A stretch of 64,000 nucleotides of DNA from Alcanivorax sp. (GCF_019431375.1 NZ_CP080267.1:2483933-2547932), one strand, 5' to 3'. Shown: positions 19,484-27,953, numbered from the stretch's first letter. Made by a program: numbers and translations. Notes: generated by a model from the letters alone, not told the origin.

Positions 19484-21028
19484 TTAAATCTGAACAGCAT
19501 CAACATTGCCGCTCAGGCGCTCGACAGCCTCCCTGTCCTTGATAAACAGCTCACATCCTTCAGTGATAGCAGCTATTTGCTCATCAATTTGAGAAAAAAC
19601 AGCGTCTCTGGACTGCTGCATGAGTGATCGCGCTTCAGCCAGGATAGCTGAGCTAATATCTGCTGCGATTCCTTCAACAATCTGGTGCAAACCAACAACT
19701 TGTTTTTTCTGCGTTTCATTAAGTTTTTCCTGCTCTGAAGAGGCAATCCAGACTTCATAGATTGATACGGCAGCGGTGATAACCCAGCCGGCTTTTTGCG
19801 CCCAACCGCCAAGAGTTTTTTCCCACCTCCCCTTGATCCCTGGAATCTTGAACTTTCTGAGAAGAAGAAGGCCTTCCTTTAGGATATTATTGTCAATATT
19901 CTTGGCGCCAGTAAGAAGGGCATCCCCGATAGCCGCGCCGAGTTTTGATTCTTCACCGCCTTCCTCCATATCAATAGAAATATCCACCAATGCAGTTAGC
20001 TCACTCGCCAATTTATCACTGCGCTGCTGAATGAAATCTGATGTTGACGCCACAATCCCATCGGATATCGCCAAGATTCCACTTTCCGCCTCCGCCTTGC
20101 TGGCTGCACCGCTTATCACTGAGGCGATCTCGGACTTGGCGCGATTGGTCTCGGCCCGGATATGATTGGCCAGCTGAGAGTCCAACAAGGCGTATTGCCG
20201 CACCAGCTCACTTCTTTGATGCTGCAGGTCATTAAGATGGCTGTTTTCTGCCTCACCAGCTTCTGCGCTTATTGCATTTAGCAGTGGATCAACAAGACAT
20301 TGCTGCAGATACTTTCTTAGCCGATCAAGATAGTGATGCTCATTATCAAATTCGCGCAACCATGACAGGAACCCGGATTCAAAACGAACGATTCCCGAAT
20401 GCTCAGCCAAGGCATCAGAGCCCTTCAGGCGTGCTTTCAGTGCCGTTTTCACATTGACTGGGATAACAGGAATTTCGCCAATGCGCTGAAGGCTTATATC
20501 GTAGTTTCCGGCATAGTCAATCATGATGCCATTCAGGCGATCCAGCGCCTCAGGAAGCTCCTCCTCACCCAGCTCATGGTTGTATACGATGAAGACCTGC
20601 TTATCACGCTGCAGCATATTGAACATGCGCTCGTACACATCCTTCACATCCTGATCCCCTTGCCGTATCACAAAGAGGATAAGTTCTGAGCGGTTAATCT
20701 GTTCTTCAGTGACGGCCTCATGTTCTATAGGCGCATTAACGCCCGGGGTATCCAGTAGATAGCAGCCATTCCAGTAGTAGCGGTCGGCCTGTGATGTTTT
20801 GGGAATATCACCGATTGCGGCAACCTCTTCCATCTTCAACGCATTGATCAGACTGCTTTTTCCTGCGTTGTAACTGCCAAACAACATCACCTGAAGCAGA
20901 GACTCCCCTTTTTTTTGCTGATATTCCTTTTTCAGGACACTGGTCTGGTCCTCTCCCAGGTAGCGCGAGGCGATGTCGAACAGACCACCCAGGTTTTCCT
21001 CAATGCTATCTACGGCATTATTATTCAT
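19484..21028 (-). CDS. Dynamin-like GTPase, last gene of the TerB-dynamin operon
   Basis: A 514-residue dynamin-family GTPase. The G1 P-loop GSYNAGKS is at 51-58 and the G3 motif DTPG at 93-96. A G4-like VYNH replaces NKxD. A helical C-terminal half ends with a hydrophobic segment around WVITAAVSIYEVW that could contact membrane. I chose the ATG at 21028, which overlaps the previous gene by 8 nt; a start at 21100 would overlap by 80 nt. Bacterial dynamin-like proteins remodel membranes, and some pairs (LeoBC, the Eleos system) protect against phage. Having two in series suggests a hetero-oligomer. Confidence 0.85.
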   Translation of the reverse strand: MNNNAVDSIEENLGGLFDIASRYLGEDQTSVLKKEYQQKKGESLLQVMLFGSYNAGKSSLINALKMEEVAAIGDIPKTSQADRYYWNGCYLLDTPGVNAPIEHEAVTEEQINRSELILFVIRQGDQDVKDVYERMFNMLQRDKQVFIVYNHELGEEELPEALDRLNGIMIDYAGNYDISLQRIGEIPVIPVNVKTALKARLKGSDALAEHSGIVRFESGFLSWLREFDNEHHYLDRLRKYLQQCLVDPLLNAISAEAGEAENSHLNDLQHQRSELVRQYALLDSQLANHIRAETNRAKSEIASVISGAASKAEAESGILAISDGIVASTSDFIQQRSDKLASELTALVDISIDMEEGGEESKLGAAIGDALLTGAKNIDNNILKEGLLLLRKFKIPGIKGRWEKTLGGWAQKAGWVITAAVSIYEVWIASSEQEKLNETQKKQVVGLHQIVEGIAADISSAILAEARSLMQQSRDAVFSQIDEQIAAITEGCELFIKDREAVERLSGNVDAVQI

Positions 21029-22715
21029 GTCCAATTCCTTCCTTGATGTTGTCCAGCGAATTCTCGAATACAGCGATCTCGGTTCTGATTCCTGCGGCAC
21101 TCTTTGCCATCAATTCAAGCGCCTCATTCCATGGCGAAAATGTGCGATCAACAATACCTGGCAATTTCCCGTCAATTTTTTTAAGTGTGTCTTCAACCGC
21201 AGCGGAAGCATCCACACCTACTTTTTCGCTTACCATTCTTGTTTCGACCAGATATTCACCACCGGCCCCACCAAGCGCAGCTCCTACCGCCCCCCCAACA
21301 ACTGTTCCCACTGGACCCAGCAGGCTACCGACCAAACCACCCACTACAGCCCCGGCACCGGAAGCCGCAGCCTGCATGGCTCTCCCCGTAACCCGGGCGT
21401 ATGAAATTTCAACATCCTTAAAGTCACCAATGTCACTCTCGTCAATCTGAACAAGAATGGCATCAGCTTTACCTACAAAATGTTCCACGGAGTTTCGCAG
21501 CTCCGCCGCCAGGATTTCCGTTACCAGGGAATTGATCCGGGCCGCCAACAGTGCCCTATCCTTTCTTTCTTTCAATTCTTCCGCCCAATCCGTGACACTT
21601 TCAGCAAGCTCATGCTGCAACCGAGTCAGGGCCTCCAGGCGGCGCCGAGTCAGAGCCTGGCTCTCATCTGCGATCAATCGATCCAGCTCATCAATCCTTG
21701 GCAGCAGGGTGCTCTTTACTGATTCACCAACCGAGCGGTCGAGATAATTCACGATCTGCTGGCGAGCCTTGCGCGGCTTGTACTCGCTTGACTGACTGAC
21801 AAGGCAAGCCATTTGGGCATCCAGCTCTGCAAGCCCGCTTTCTACCAGGCTCTCATCCGACTCACCCAGGGATTTATATGCATGAACCGATATTGATAGA
21901 GGCTTGCGGACCTCGGTTTGACTACCGAGTTTCTGTACCGCTCTGCTTTTGACATCATCTTCCTGTTCCCTGCGATTTTCAGGCGTCTTGTTGACGAGAA
22001 AGCTGATCAAATTACCTTCTTCATCACAGTCCTCTTCCCGGATATCACTTCGGGTAATCACGGGTAGCAAGGGTTTCCCGCTTTCCAACTCGATTCTCAG
22101 ATCGTCCAGTTCCTGTACCTGTCCTGGTGACGTGGAGGGTGTGAGCCAGAGCACGGCATCTGCGCTATCGGTGAAACGACGAGTAAGCTCGCCATTCTCA
22201 TCAGTCACTGAATGGAGGCCCGGAGAGTCCAGGAGCACCAGTTTCCCTCCAAGCTCGACACCCTGAATCCGCGCTGTGGTCTCGGTCACACCTTCCTTGA
22301 ACGACTCCTCTGTATAGCGGATCTCACCCTCGTCCAGGTAAAAAAAACGAACATCCTTATTCTTAAACTGTGAGGCCACATAGTTACAAAGAGAGCTCTT
22401 TCCGGCGTTTACCTTGCCGAAAACGAGCAATATTGCCTTGTCCGAGAATTGCTCAGAGAGCTCACGCGTCGTTTTGCAGGCATCCCAGTCTTCAGCCCAC
22501 TTTGCAACAGCCTCTGCAAGCTCCTTTTCAACTGCCTTGCCAGCCGCCATGAGAGGGTTACGTTTCTCCAGTCCGAGCTTGAAAGCCGTCTTTTCCTTCA
22601 ACGCACCTACAAACCGGTCTCTAATGCCCAGCAGCTCACTCTCACTATCCGCAATGGCATTGAAGGATAGAGCGAACCCTTCTACAGATTTTCTGAGCTG
22701 GTTATTTGAATTCAT
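21021..22715 (-). CDS. Dynamin-like GTPase with C-terminal glycine-zipper
   Basis: A 564-residue GTPase with G1 GKVNAGKSS at 100-108 and G3 DSPG at 163-166. A TRSD stretch may serve as G4. About 100 residues before the C-terminus there is a dense Gly/Ala/Val segment (around GAGAVVGGLVGSLLGPVG) typical of glycine-zipper membrane insertion. Coiled helices surround it, as in dynamin stalks. It overlaps both neighbours by a few bases (14 nt upstream, 8 nt downstream). The Gly-zipper suggests this is the membrane-inserting member of the set. The function in membrane remodelling or abortive defence is inferred from the family. Confidence 0.85.
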   Translation of the reverse strand: MNSNNQLRKSVEGFALSFNAIADSESELLGIRDRFVGALKEKTAFKLGLEKRNPLMAAGKAVEKELAEAVAKWAEDWDACKTTRELSEQFSDKAILLVFGKVNAGKSSLCNYVASQFKNKDVRFFYLDEGEIRYTEESFKEGVTETTARIQGVELGGKLVLLDSPGLHSVTDENGELTRRFTDSADAVLWLTPSTSPGQVQELDDLRIELESGKPLLPVITRSDIREEDCDEEGNLISFLVNKTPENRREQEDDVKSRAVQKLGSQTEVRKPLSISVHAYKSLGESDESLVESGLAELDAQMACLVSQSSEYKPRKARQQIVNYLDRSVGESVKSTLLPRIDELDRLIADESQALTRRRLEALTRLQHELAESVTDWAEELKERKDRALLAARINSLVTEILAAELRNSVEHFVGKADAILVQIDESDIGDFKDVEISYARVTGRAMQAAASGAGAVVGGLVGSLLGPVGTVVGGAVGAALGGAGGEYLVETRMVSEKVGVDASAAVEDTLKKIDGKLPGIVDRTFSPWNEALELMAKSAAGIRTEIAVFENSLDNIKEGIGHE

Positions 22716-23235
22716 TATTCAAATCCTCCAGCCTTGACAAGGCGACTTCCATTTCTTTCAATTCCACTTCCAGCGTGTTGATTTCTTCATTGAAAACGTG
22801 AAATTGTCTTGTTTCCTCAATCAGGGAAAGATCTATTTCAGCCTGTTTCCTTGATCTCGACTTTCCTGCACCATCAACATCTGCAGGAACCATCATGATG
22901 CCAAGAGCCGTCCCCAGCGCCGAAAAGGCTCTATCAAACTCTAGATCCAGACAGGCTGCCCCCAATCCATCTTCAAGTCTTTTGGCGAGCGACTCGGGAT
23001 TTTCACCACCGTACTTCTTAGCAAGATTAGCCACGACGCGGCGGGAGTAGGCTTCCAGCTCTTTCTTCTTCTCTGATCTTTCTTTTCTGGCTCTGGATTT
23101 CTCAAGGCGCCTTTCCTCATCACGGACGCTGCTGCTCGACGAGCTGGACGACGAAGAGCTGTCATCAGATGAAAAAGCAACAGCCGCTGCGGCAGCGGCG
23201 ACGACAGCACCGCCAATCAATAATGGTATTGCCAT
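22702..23235 (-). CDS. Membrane-anchored Ser-linker/coiled-coil protein
   Basis: I do not recognise this 177-residue protein as a family. Residues 1-21 are one hydrophobic Ala/Val-rich membrane segment. A run of about 12 serines follows as a flexible linker, then a strongly charged Arg/Lys/Glu helix, and a C-terminal half that looks coiled-coil. The order anchor, linker, coil suggests a tether for the three GTPases encoded around it. The start has a GGGAGGGG ribosome site. It lies 13 nt after the small GTPase gene and overlaps the 564-residue GTPase gene by 14 nt, so it is a fixed part of the operon. Confidence 0.75.
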   Translation of the reverse strand: MAIPLLIGGAVVAAAAAAVAFSSDDSSSSSSSSSSSVRDEERRLEKSRARKERSEKKKELEAYSRRVVANLAKKYGGENPESLAKRLEDGLGAACLDLEFDRAFSALGTALGIMMVPADVDGAGKSRSRKQAEIDLSLIEETRQFHVFNEEINTLEVELKEMEVALSRLEDLNNEFK

Positions 23236-23248
23236 ATCCGTCCCCTCC

Positions 23249-24100
23249 CTATACCAGGCCCAAATCTTCGGTTCGTTTCATTATCTTCTTTCTGGCAACA
23301 TCAAAATCAGACCAGAAATCCTTCTCATGCTTTTCAAGATTTACCACGGCACTTTCAAGATCCGCATTTCGGTGATTGATCATCTCTTTCAACTCCACCC
23401 TCGCCTTTCTTACCAGGCGAAGCCCTTCCCTTCTTCTTGTATCACCGATGTTATTCTTTAGCTCCTCCAGGAACTCCAGAAACTCCTTCATGCCACTTGC
23501 TTTAATGAAGCCATCCTTGCCTTCCTGGATTCCCCTGGTATAGCGAAGGGACGAAACGCTGAAAATCTGCAAGTCAGGCAACTGCCTGCGAATTTCATTC
23601 TCCACATCTTCCAGGTTTTCAGGTGTCACCTGATCGATCTGGCTCAGAACGAGCATCATCTTTCCGCTATAATTCCTGTCCTGCTTCATCAACTTCCTGT
23701 AAAGCTGCATTTCACTGCGATCAAGCTCTCCAGCCTTGACGTTATGAACAAGACAAAGAATATCTGCACTCTCCAGCGCAGCTGTCATTGCCCGTTTGTC
23801 ATCCACCCCCTGAACATCTGCATCCAGCCCTGGAGTATCAATCCAGATAACACTGTCATGATTGAACTCGCTGACTTCGGTGGTTTCCCGCTTGTCTGCA
23901 ACCTTGAATACCTCCTTCCCCACCAAGGCATTTAATAGCGTACTTTTACCGTGGTTATACTTCCCGAAAGCAGCGATTTTAGGGCATTCGCCACCTTCCA
24001 TCATGGCCGATATACGACGCAGGTTCTGCTTCGAACTCGGCAGCAACGCCTCAAGCATTGCCAGATCGTCACTCCAGTCTTTGTTTTTCTTCAAGGTCAT
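23249..24100 (-). CDS. Small dynamin-type GTPase
   Basis: A 283-residue GTPase with G1 GKYNHGKS at 46-53, a G2-like RETTEV at about 71-76, G3 DTPG at 88-91 and an unusual G4 SQID at 153-156 in place of NKxD. It is a G domain with a short helical tail, lacking the long stalk of its two downstream relatives. I chose the ATG at 24100, which makes an ATGA overlap with the YkgJ-like gene; a TTG at 24115 is an alternative. Three different GTPases in one operon suggest specialised subunits, with this one perhaps regulatory. That is inference from architecture. Confidence 0.82.
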   Translation of the reverse strand: MTLKKNKDWSDDLAMLEALLPSSKQNLRRISAMMEGGECPKIAAFGKYNHGKSTLLNALVGKEVFKVADKRETTEVSEFNHDSVIWIDTPGLDADVQGVDDKRAMTAALESADILCLVHNVKAGELDRSEMQLYRKLMKQDRNYSGKMMLVLSQIDQVTPENLEDVENEIRRQLPDLQIFSVSSLRYTRGIQEGKDGFIKASGMKEFLEFLEELKNNIGDTRRREGLRLVRKARVELKEMINHRNADLESAVVNLEKHEKDFWSDFDVARKKIMKRTEDLGLV

Positions 24101-24381
24101 AATCTGACTCTCCAAGCCTCCGGCATCCCTGCCGCTTCTTGCAACCTGTTACACATCTCAGCATTTCCGTGGTAGTAACCCTCACGGGACAGCCGACTTC
24201 TAAAAAATACCTGATATCCTTCATCCACCCGACAGGCAATTGGCCTATGCTCATATATCATGCAGCCAAGCTCTTCCCTGAAGTGAAAGCACACTCCATC
24301 ACCACTGTGATATTCACGAAGCATCTCGACATTTCCGATATTCTGGCAACAAAGCCCACATCGGGTGCATGGAAAGCTCAT
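24097..24381 (-). CDS. YkgJ-like Cys-cluster protein
   Basis: A 94-residue protein with the cysteine pattern CTRCGLCC near the N-terminus, then a further Cys in GCMIYEHRPIACR. This is the YkgJ (CxxCxxCC) family, thought to bind zinc or an iron-sulfur cluster; no reaction is established. It overlaps the TerB-like gene upstream and the GTPase gene downstream by ATGA junctions on both sides, so it is surely made with them. In this operon it may sense redox state or metal. That role is inference only. Confidence 0.8.
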   Translation of the reverse strand: MSFPCTRCGLCCQNIGNVEMLREYHSGDGVCFHFREELGCMIYEHRPIACRVDEGYQVFFRSRLSREGYYHGNAEMCNRLQEAAGMPEAWRVRL

Positions 24382-24776
24382 AGGTGAATGAGCGCCTCAC
24401 CCTGAATGAACAAGGAGAGAATGCTTTTCGCCCATTCTTTATAGACAACACCAAGATTCGGATTCAGCCCGAAGTGACTGACAATCACATCCAGAGTCTC
24501 TTCTTCTGATTTGTGCAAATGTCCATCTGAGAAAACCAGAGCCATTATTTCCAGTAATACAATTTTTTTGTGGCTTTCTTCCTGGAATACGTCCAACACT
24601 GCAGGCAAGCTAAAACCCTCCGGACTCCACTCCACATCATCGATCTGCATTTCCATGCAGTATTTGTCAATAATGTCTCTTTCCTTATCGCAGAATTCGT
24701 CATCCACATGGGCAATGTAGTGCGCCAAATGCAGGAAGGCGTCCTTTTCCTTAAGGGTAAGTCTGTTAAGAAACAT
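24378..24776 (-). CDS. TerB-like helical protein, first gene of the dynamin operon
   Basis: A protein of about 132 residues with the TerB/DjlA-N pattern: two helical repeats, each with an acidic loop (AHYIAHVDDEFCDKE and LVFSDGHLHKSEEE). TerB-like domains occur in tellurite-resistance and phage-defence gene sets and associate with membranes and metals. I chose the second of two adjacent ATG codons (24776), which sits 5 nt from an AGGAG ribosome site. It is the promoter-proximal gene of a six-gene run in which every junction overlaps or is under 15 nt. Confidence 0.75.
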   Translation of the reverse strand: MFLNRLTLKEKDAFLHLAHYIAHVDDEFCDKERDIIDKYCMEMQIDDVEWSPEGFSLPAVLDVFQEESHKKIVLLEIMALVFSDGHLHKSEEETLDVIVSHFGLNPNLGVVYKEWAKSILSLFIQGEALIHL

Positions 24777-24850
24777 CATTTCTCCTATGAGTTATTGTTC
24801 TTTCTCGTAGTTATTCTTTCACCACAATCAGCTGACAGGTTCCGGAATTC

Positions 24851-25507
24851 TCAACCCCGCACCACCGGATAACTCGCCTCTCCCCAAAGGGTATTCGGGC
24901 TATCCATCATGATTTCTATCACCGCCGGCACAAGCTCGCCCATGAGGTTTACACAATCGCGGATCTGGTCGCGGTTGACACTGCTGTTCCAGGTGGCACC
25001 GCCGTGGACCAGCTGGTTGCGCAGGGTATAGATGCGGCTGAGGACGATGGCCAGCAGGCGAGGGGTGTCCTGTTTAGCCAGGGCGATGTTGGCGGCTTTT
25101 TTGGCGGCATCGAAGCTGTGTTTCCACTGATCTTCGGTTTTCTGGCCTTTTTGGTAATCCCAGAAGCAGGAAAAGACGTAGGGGTTATCCAGCAGCACCC
25201 GAATGGCGTTGGGGTAGGCGGTCCAGACCAGGTCGTTGAGGCGTGCGCCGGTATCCAAATCATGGAGCTTCTTCAGGAACGCATTGAAGGTGCGCTGTTC
25301 GCTGAGGCCTTCGCGGTCGTCAATGTCGGTGGCATAGGCGGCGTTGAAGGCGATCCACAGGAAGATGAAGCGGCTGTCCGGGTCGGCTTCCTGTTCGGCG
25401 CGATTCAGCCAGCTGAGGGCGCGGTGGACGCGCAGGCCCAGGTTGTCGGGGTAGTTATCCCGTTCCTGGCGCTGACGGTTCTTTAGTGTGTTGTAGTCGA
25501 TCCCCAT
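24851..25507 (-). CDS. HEPN-domain protein
   Basis: A 218-residue all-helical protein with the HEPN ribonuclease motif Rx4-6H in TLRNQLVHGG (about residues 175-184). HEPN proteins are often RNases acting as toxins or abortive-infection effectors. Related apea-like HEPN proteins are common near defence genes. The start at 25507 has a GGAAGA ribosome site. A perfect inverted repeat lies 20 nt upstream (25,526-25,548). It is a single gene between the dynamin operon and the zincin gene. Polar N-terminal residues and no membrane segment suggest a cytosolic enzyme. Its RNA target is unknown. Confidence 0.78.
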   Translation of the reverse strand: MGIDYNTLKNRQRQERDNYPDNLGLRVHRALSWLNRAEQEADPDSRFIFLWIAFNAAYATDIDDREGLSEQRTFNAFLKKLHDLDTGARLNDLVWTAYPNAIRVLLDNPYVFSCFWDYQKGQKTEDQWKHSFDAAKKAANIALAKQDTPRLLAIVLSRIYTLRNQLVHGGATWNSSVNRDQIRDCVNLMGELVPAVIEIMMDSPNTLWGEASYPVVRG

Positions 25508-25525
25508 GATTCTTCCTTTCCCCTG

Positions 25526-25548
25526 AATGACATCAAAGTGATGTCATT
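25526..25548. promoter_or_regulatory. Perfect inverted repeat upstream of the HEPN gene
   Basis: Two 10-bp arms, AATGACATCA and TGATGTCATT, are separated by AAG, 19 bp upstream of the HEPN start codon. The position fits an operator for a dimeric repressor over the promoter or leader. A related TGATGT half-site also appears upstream of the AAA ATPase gene at 30,068-30,089. The regulator is not known. Confidence 0.6.
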
Positions 25549-25655
25549 TGCCGTCCTGGCGAATATGAAGCTTGTTCATTGTTTTTGAGGACACTATCAC
25601 ATCTTGCATATAGATCTACCCCCCTTTTTGGTACTTTTTCATGAGCGAGCCCGTC

Positions 25656-25744
25656 AGGTTGGAGGATCGCCTGCAGGCATACCCTAAAGGGCACGCAGGG
25701 CTCCTACGGCGGGTGGTTCGCGCCTCGAGAGGTGCTCCCACCTG
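25656..25744 (-). repeat. Two REP-like palindromic units
   Basis: Read on the minus strand, the 3' side of the zincin gene holds two units that begin GTGGGAGCACC and GTAGGAGCCCT. Each is followed by short self-complementary arms (for example CCTGCAGG and GAGGCGCG). The GT(A/G)GGAGC head is the typical signature of REP sequences of pseudomonads and relatives. A third unit with the same head lies at 34,275-34,300. No gene lies in this gap. Confidence 0.55.
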
Positions 25745-26188
25745 TCAGGGCTCTGTCTCGAACTGGCGGGCGTCCTGCTCCAGGGGGGCCTGGTGGTAGC
25801 CGAAGATCATGACCTGTTCGAGGTACACATCCATGAAGGCGCCGATGGAGCCGAGCACTTCGTATTGGTGGACGTGGCGGAATTCATGGCTGTAAAGCCG
25901 GGCGGACTGGCAGCCTTTGACGATGTAGATAGCATGGCCCAGCGTGAGCCCCATGACCTGGCCGCTTAACATGCCGACGCTTTTCGCCAAGCCATAGACC
26001 ACTGGGTCTTCCTGGAAGGGGATCTCGTCCACCAGCATGATGCGGATGCGCTCGGGCTCTGCCACGCCCACGCTTCTGGCCATTTCCATGCCTTCTTCGT
26101 TGAGTTCGGCGCCCTGCTCCTGAATCAGGTCGTGATGTTTTTTGGCCCACAGGACAACCAGGGGAAGATAGGTGCGCAAGTCTTTCAT
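25745..26188 (-). CDS. Zincin-like HExxH protein
   Basis: A 147-residue protein with HEFRHVHQYE around residue 100, which is a zinc-metallopeptidase HExxH motif in the form seen in DUF4157-like zincins (HELxHxxQ). The preceding strand GHAIYIVKG is also typical. No signal peptide is present, so it is cytoplasmic. I chose the ATG at 26188 with GGGAG 5 nt upstream; the reading frame also has a GTG at 26200 that touches the previous stop. It follows the zinc-ribbon gene directly and is part of the same transcription unit under the first copy of the shared 40-bp operator. It could be a protease switched on during infection; the substrate is unknown. Confidence 0.68.
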   Translation of the reverse strand: MKDLRTYLPLVVLWAKKHHDLIQEQGAELNEEGMEMARSVGVAEPERIRIMLVDEIPFQEDPVVYGLAKSVGMLSGQVMGLTLGHAIYIVKGCQSARLYSHEFRHVHQYEVLGSIGAFMDVYLEQVMIFGYHQAPLEQDARQFETEP

Positions 26189-26199
26189 GTTGACTCCCA

Positions 26200-26568
26200 C
26201 TAACGGCCGCTCTGGCTGATCAGGACTTGCGCTTCGCGCACCAGCTCCGGTTCCGCGCGACCGAACAACAGCTCGCAGGCGGTAAAGGGGTCGGAGGTGG
26301 TTTTGCCGGTGCGATAGAGATCCAGCAGTACGCCGGGGCTGACCATTTCCAGCGGGATGACTTCGGCAACGTGCTCTGCCATTTCTGTCCAGCAGCTGCG
26401 GCAGTAGACCAGAATACGCCCTGCACCCTGTCCGCCATCATAGGGGATGGTCACCAGGCTCAGGCCTTTGCCAGGATCGCTTGCGTCCGCGCCACCGCAG
26501 CGTGAGCAGCTGGCCTCTGTTTTCATCATGGTGTTTTCAGAGTGTTGTGACATTCCTTCCATCCCCAT
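26200..26568 (-). CDS. Small zinc-ribbon-like protein
   Basis: A protein of about 122 residues of unknown family. Near the N-terminus CSRCGG and, about 30 residues later, CRSCW give a CxxC-CxxC zinc-ribbon pattern. The start is uncertain because four in-frame ATGs lie close together. I favour 26568, which has AAGGA 5 nt upstream. It is the first gene after the shared promoter/operator block at 26,601-26,655 and directly precedes the zincin gene. A small zinc-ribbon protein partnering a protease or nuclease is a common arrangement, but no role can be read from the sequence. Confidence 0.6.
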   Translation of the reverse strand: MGMEGMSQHSENTMMKTEASCSRCGGADASDPGKGLSLVTIPYDGGQGAGRILVYCRSCWTEMAEHVAEVIPLEMVSPGVLLDLYRTGKTTSDPFTACELLFGRAEPELVREAQVLISQSGR

Positions 26569-26600
26569 CGCAATCCTTGCAGTGATCACAGTATGTTTTT

Positions 26601-26655
26601 AGTGTGGTCATGCCAATACTGGCTACATAAACATGTCGCATTACGGCATATGTCG
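26601..26655 (-). promoter_or_regulatory. Copy A of the shared 40-bp promoter/operator block
   Basis: Positions 26,616-26,655 match blocks at 36,687-36,726 and 42,067-42,106. All three agree at 26 of 40 positions by my count, with ATACTG, TACAT and two GTCG/ATCG half-sites 17 bp apart. On the minus strand a weak -10 (CACACT, 26,601-26,606) lies where the other two copies have TATATC and TATATT. Transcription would start near 26,593, about 25 nt before the zinc-ribbon start. It probably binds the island's WYL regulator. Confidence 0.65.
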
Positions 26656-26675
26656 TGTTTTCAATCATGTTCAGG

Positions 26676-27092
26676 CTATTTGTGCCCCGCCCATGGCCCT
26701 TCCGTAACGAAGGGGTCAGGATCTATAACCAGTGGATGCGCCCATTCGGCGCCCTTCCATTTTTCCGCATCGGGGTCGAAGGGGTTTGCGGGATCCAACC
26801 GCGGCCGCTTGGCGCTATAGACAAAGAACGTCGTTCTTTCATTCATGAGACGAGCGTAAAGCGCGGATGCTTCTGCGGTGCACACCCTGTACTGTTCGTT
26901 GAAGATCAGCTCATCACTATCGACTGGTGATTCTTCCCAGAATATCCACCAATCATATTTGTAATGTGCGGGTACGGGATGAACATTGTTGCCATACATC
27001 CACCAACATAACGCCACATCACTCATCTTGCGGTATCTCTCAATATCAGAGAACCGAATCATCCAACGCGGAGAATGTTGACCACTCTGCAT
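26676..27092 (-). CDS. Hypothetical protein, Trp/Tyr-rich
   Basis: I do not recognise this 138-residue protein. It is aromatic-rich (for example ALCWWMYGNN and KYDWWIFWEE), acidic, and without signal or membrane segments. I chose the ATG at 27092 because AAGGGG lies 8 nt upstream and it begins 22 nt after the PP2C stop; the frame is open back to 27134. It is the third gene of the AAA ATPase and PP2C run. It may be a small partner of those enzymes, but nothing in it shows a reaction. Confidence 0.55.
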   Translation of the reverse strand: MQSGQHSPRWMIRFSDIERYRKMSDVALCWWMYGNNVHPVPAHYKYDWWIFWEESPVDSDELIFNEQYRVCTAEASALYARLMNERTTFFVYSAKRPRLDPANPFDPDAEKWKGAEWAHPLVIDPDPFVTEGPWAGHK

Positions 27093-27114
27093 ATTCAGCC
27101 CCTTCAATTTCCAT

Positions 27115-27873
27115 TCAACTCCGCCTCCGGCCAAACACTATCGATAGGTTGTCCGGAACCCCCGCTTCAATGACGGCCTGACGCCAGCTCCCGACTTGCT
27201 CTGCAGCTGTCCGCTCCCGGTGATATAGATCCCGAATAGCGGCATCGCCGATGGCATCATGCAGCCCATCGCTGCACAGCAGCAGGCCTGCGCCTTTCTC
27301 CAGGGCTGTCTCCTCATAATGGAGCGCGAAGCCGTACTCTTCGCTGTCCGCGGTCAGGCAATGCGCCAGGCCCTGATAGATCTGTGCGTAGGCGACATCG
27401 TCATCAGCGCGGACTTCACCCGTTGCGATCAGGGCATTCAGAATGGTGTGGTCATAGCTGAGCTGCCGACATGAACCATCCGCGCTGAAAAGGTAGGCGC
27501 GGCTATCTCCTACGTTGACGATCTCGCAGCCGCTTTCTGTCACACGGGCGGCAACCAGGGTAGTTGCCGAGCCATGGGTGTCGCCACCAGCATAGCGCGC
27601 TGCCAGCTGTGCCTGGGTGTCACGCACCTGCCTGCCTGTGAGTCGCGACTGATGGTCGTGGCGTGACAGGGCTTCGACCACAAAGCGGCTCGCCCGCGCA
27701 GGCCGGGTGCTGGCCGCCACGCCGTCGGCCACAGCCAGCAGTACGGGAGCACTTTCCTCATGACTGGAAACATTGGCGTTGCGTGACTGCAGAATGGATT
27801 TGCCCGTCCAGATGGCGTCTTGTTGCTGACGGCCAGCGCCGCCGCTGTGCTGCGAGTAGGCGATATCGAACAT
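27115..27873 (-). CDS. PP2C-family serine/threonine protein phosphatase
   Basis: A 252-residue PP2C/PPM phosphatase. It shows QQQDA (metal-binding Asp) near residue 19, VADGVAAST, GDSRAYLF, SDGLHDA and a final DNLSIV, which are the PPM motifs in order. It should remove phosphate from Ser/Thr using two metal ions. The ATG at 27873 follows a Gly-rich ribosome site. An upstream ATG at 28014 would overlap the AAA gene. A perfect 10-bp hairpin lies between the AAA gene and this one. PP2C phosphatases also occur in TerY-P-type defence sets; no kinase gene is obvious here, so its target is open. Confidence 0.88.
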   Translation of the reverse strand: MFDIAYSQHSGGAGRQQQDAIWTGKSILQSRNANVSSHEESAPVLLAVADGVAASTRPARASRFVVEALSRHDHQSRLTGRQVRDTQAQLAARYAGGDTHGSATTLVAARVTESGCEIVNVGDSRAYLFSADGSCRQLSYDHTILNALIATGEVRADDDVAYAQIYQGLAHCLTADSEEYGFALHYEETALEKGAGLLLCSDGLHDAIGDAAIRDLYHRERTAAEQVGSWRQAVIEAGVPDNLSIVFGRRRS

Positions 27874-27903
27874 CCCCCTTTCCCCTGCTTCTACCCTGCC
27901 TTT

Positions 27904-27927
27904 CCTCTCTCGCACACGCGAGAGAGG
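27904..27927. promoter_or_regulatory. Perfect 10-bp hairpin between the AAA and PP2C genes
   Basis: CCTCTCTCGC and GCGAGAGAGG flank a 4-nt loop in the 80-bp gap. No T-run follows in either direction, so it is not a standard terminator. It may separate expression of the two genes or stabilise the transcript. Confidence 0.5.
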
Positions 27928-27953
27928 CCACTTGCCCGACGGTGTCAGCGCCC

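Noticed and set aside
24760..24795. TCTCCTATGAG near the TerB-like start matching the Rep-like gene hairpin arm at 50,085
   Set aside because: Both contain a common AGGAG ribosome site; only the copy at 50,085 has the second arm.
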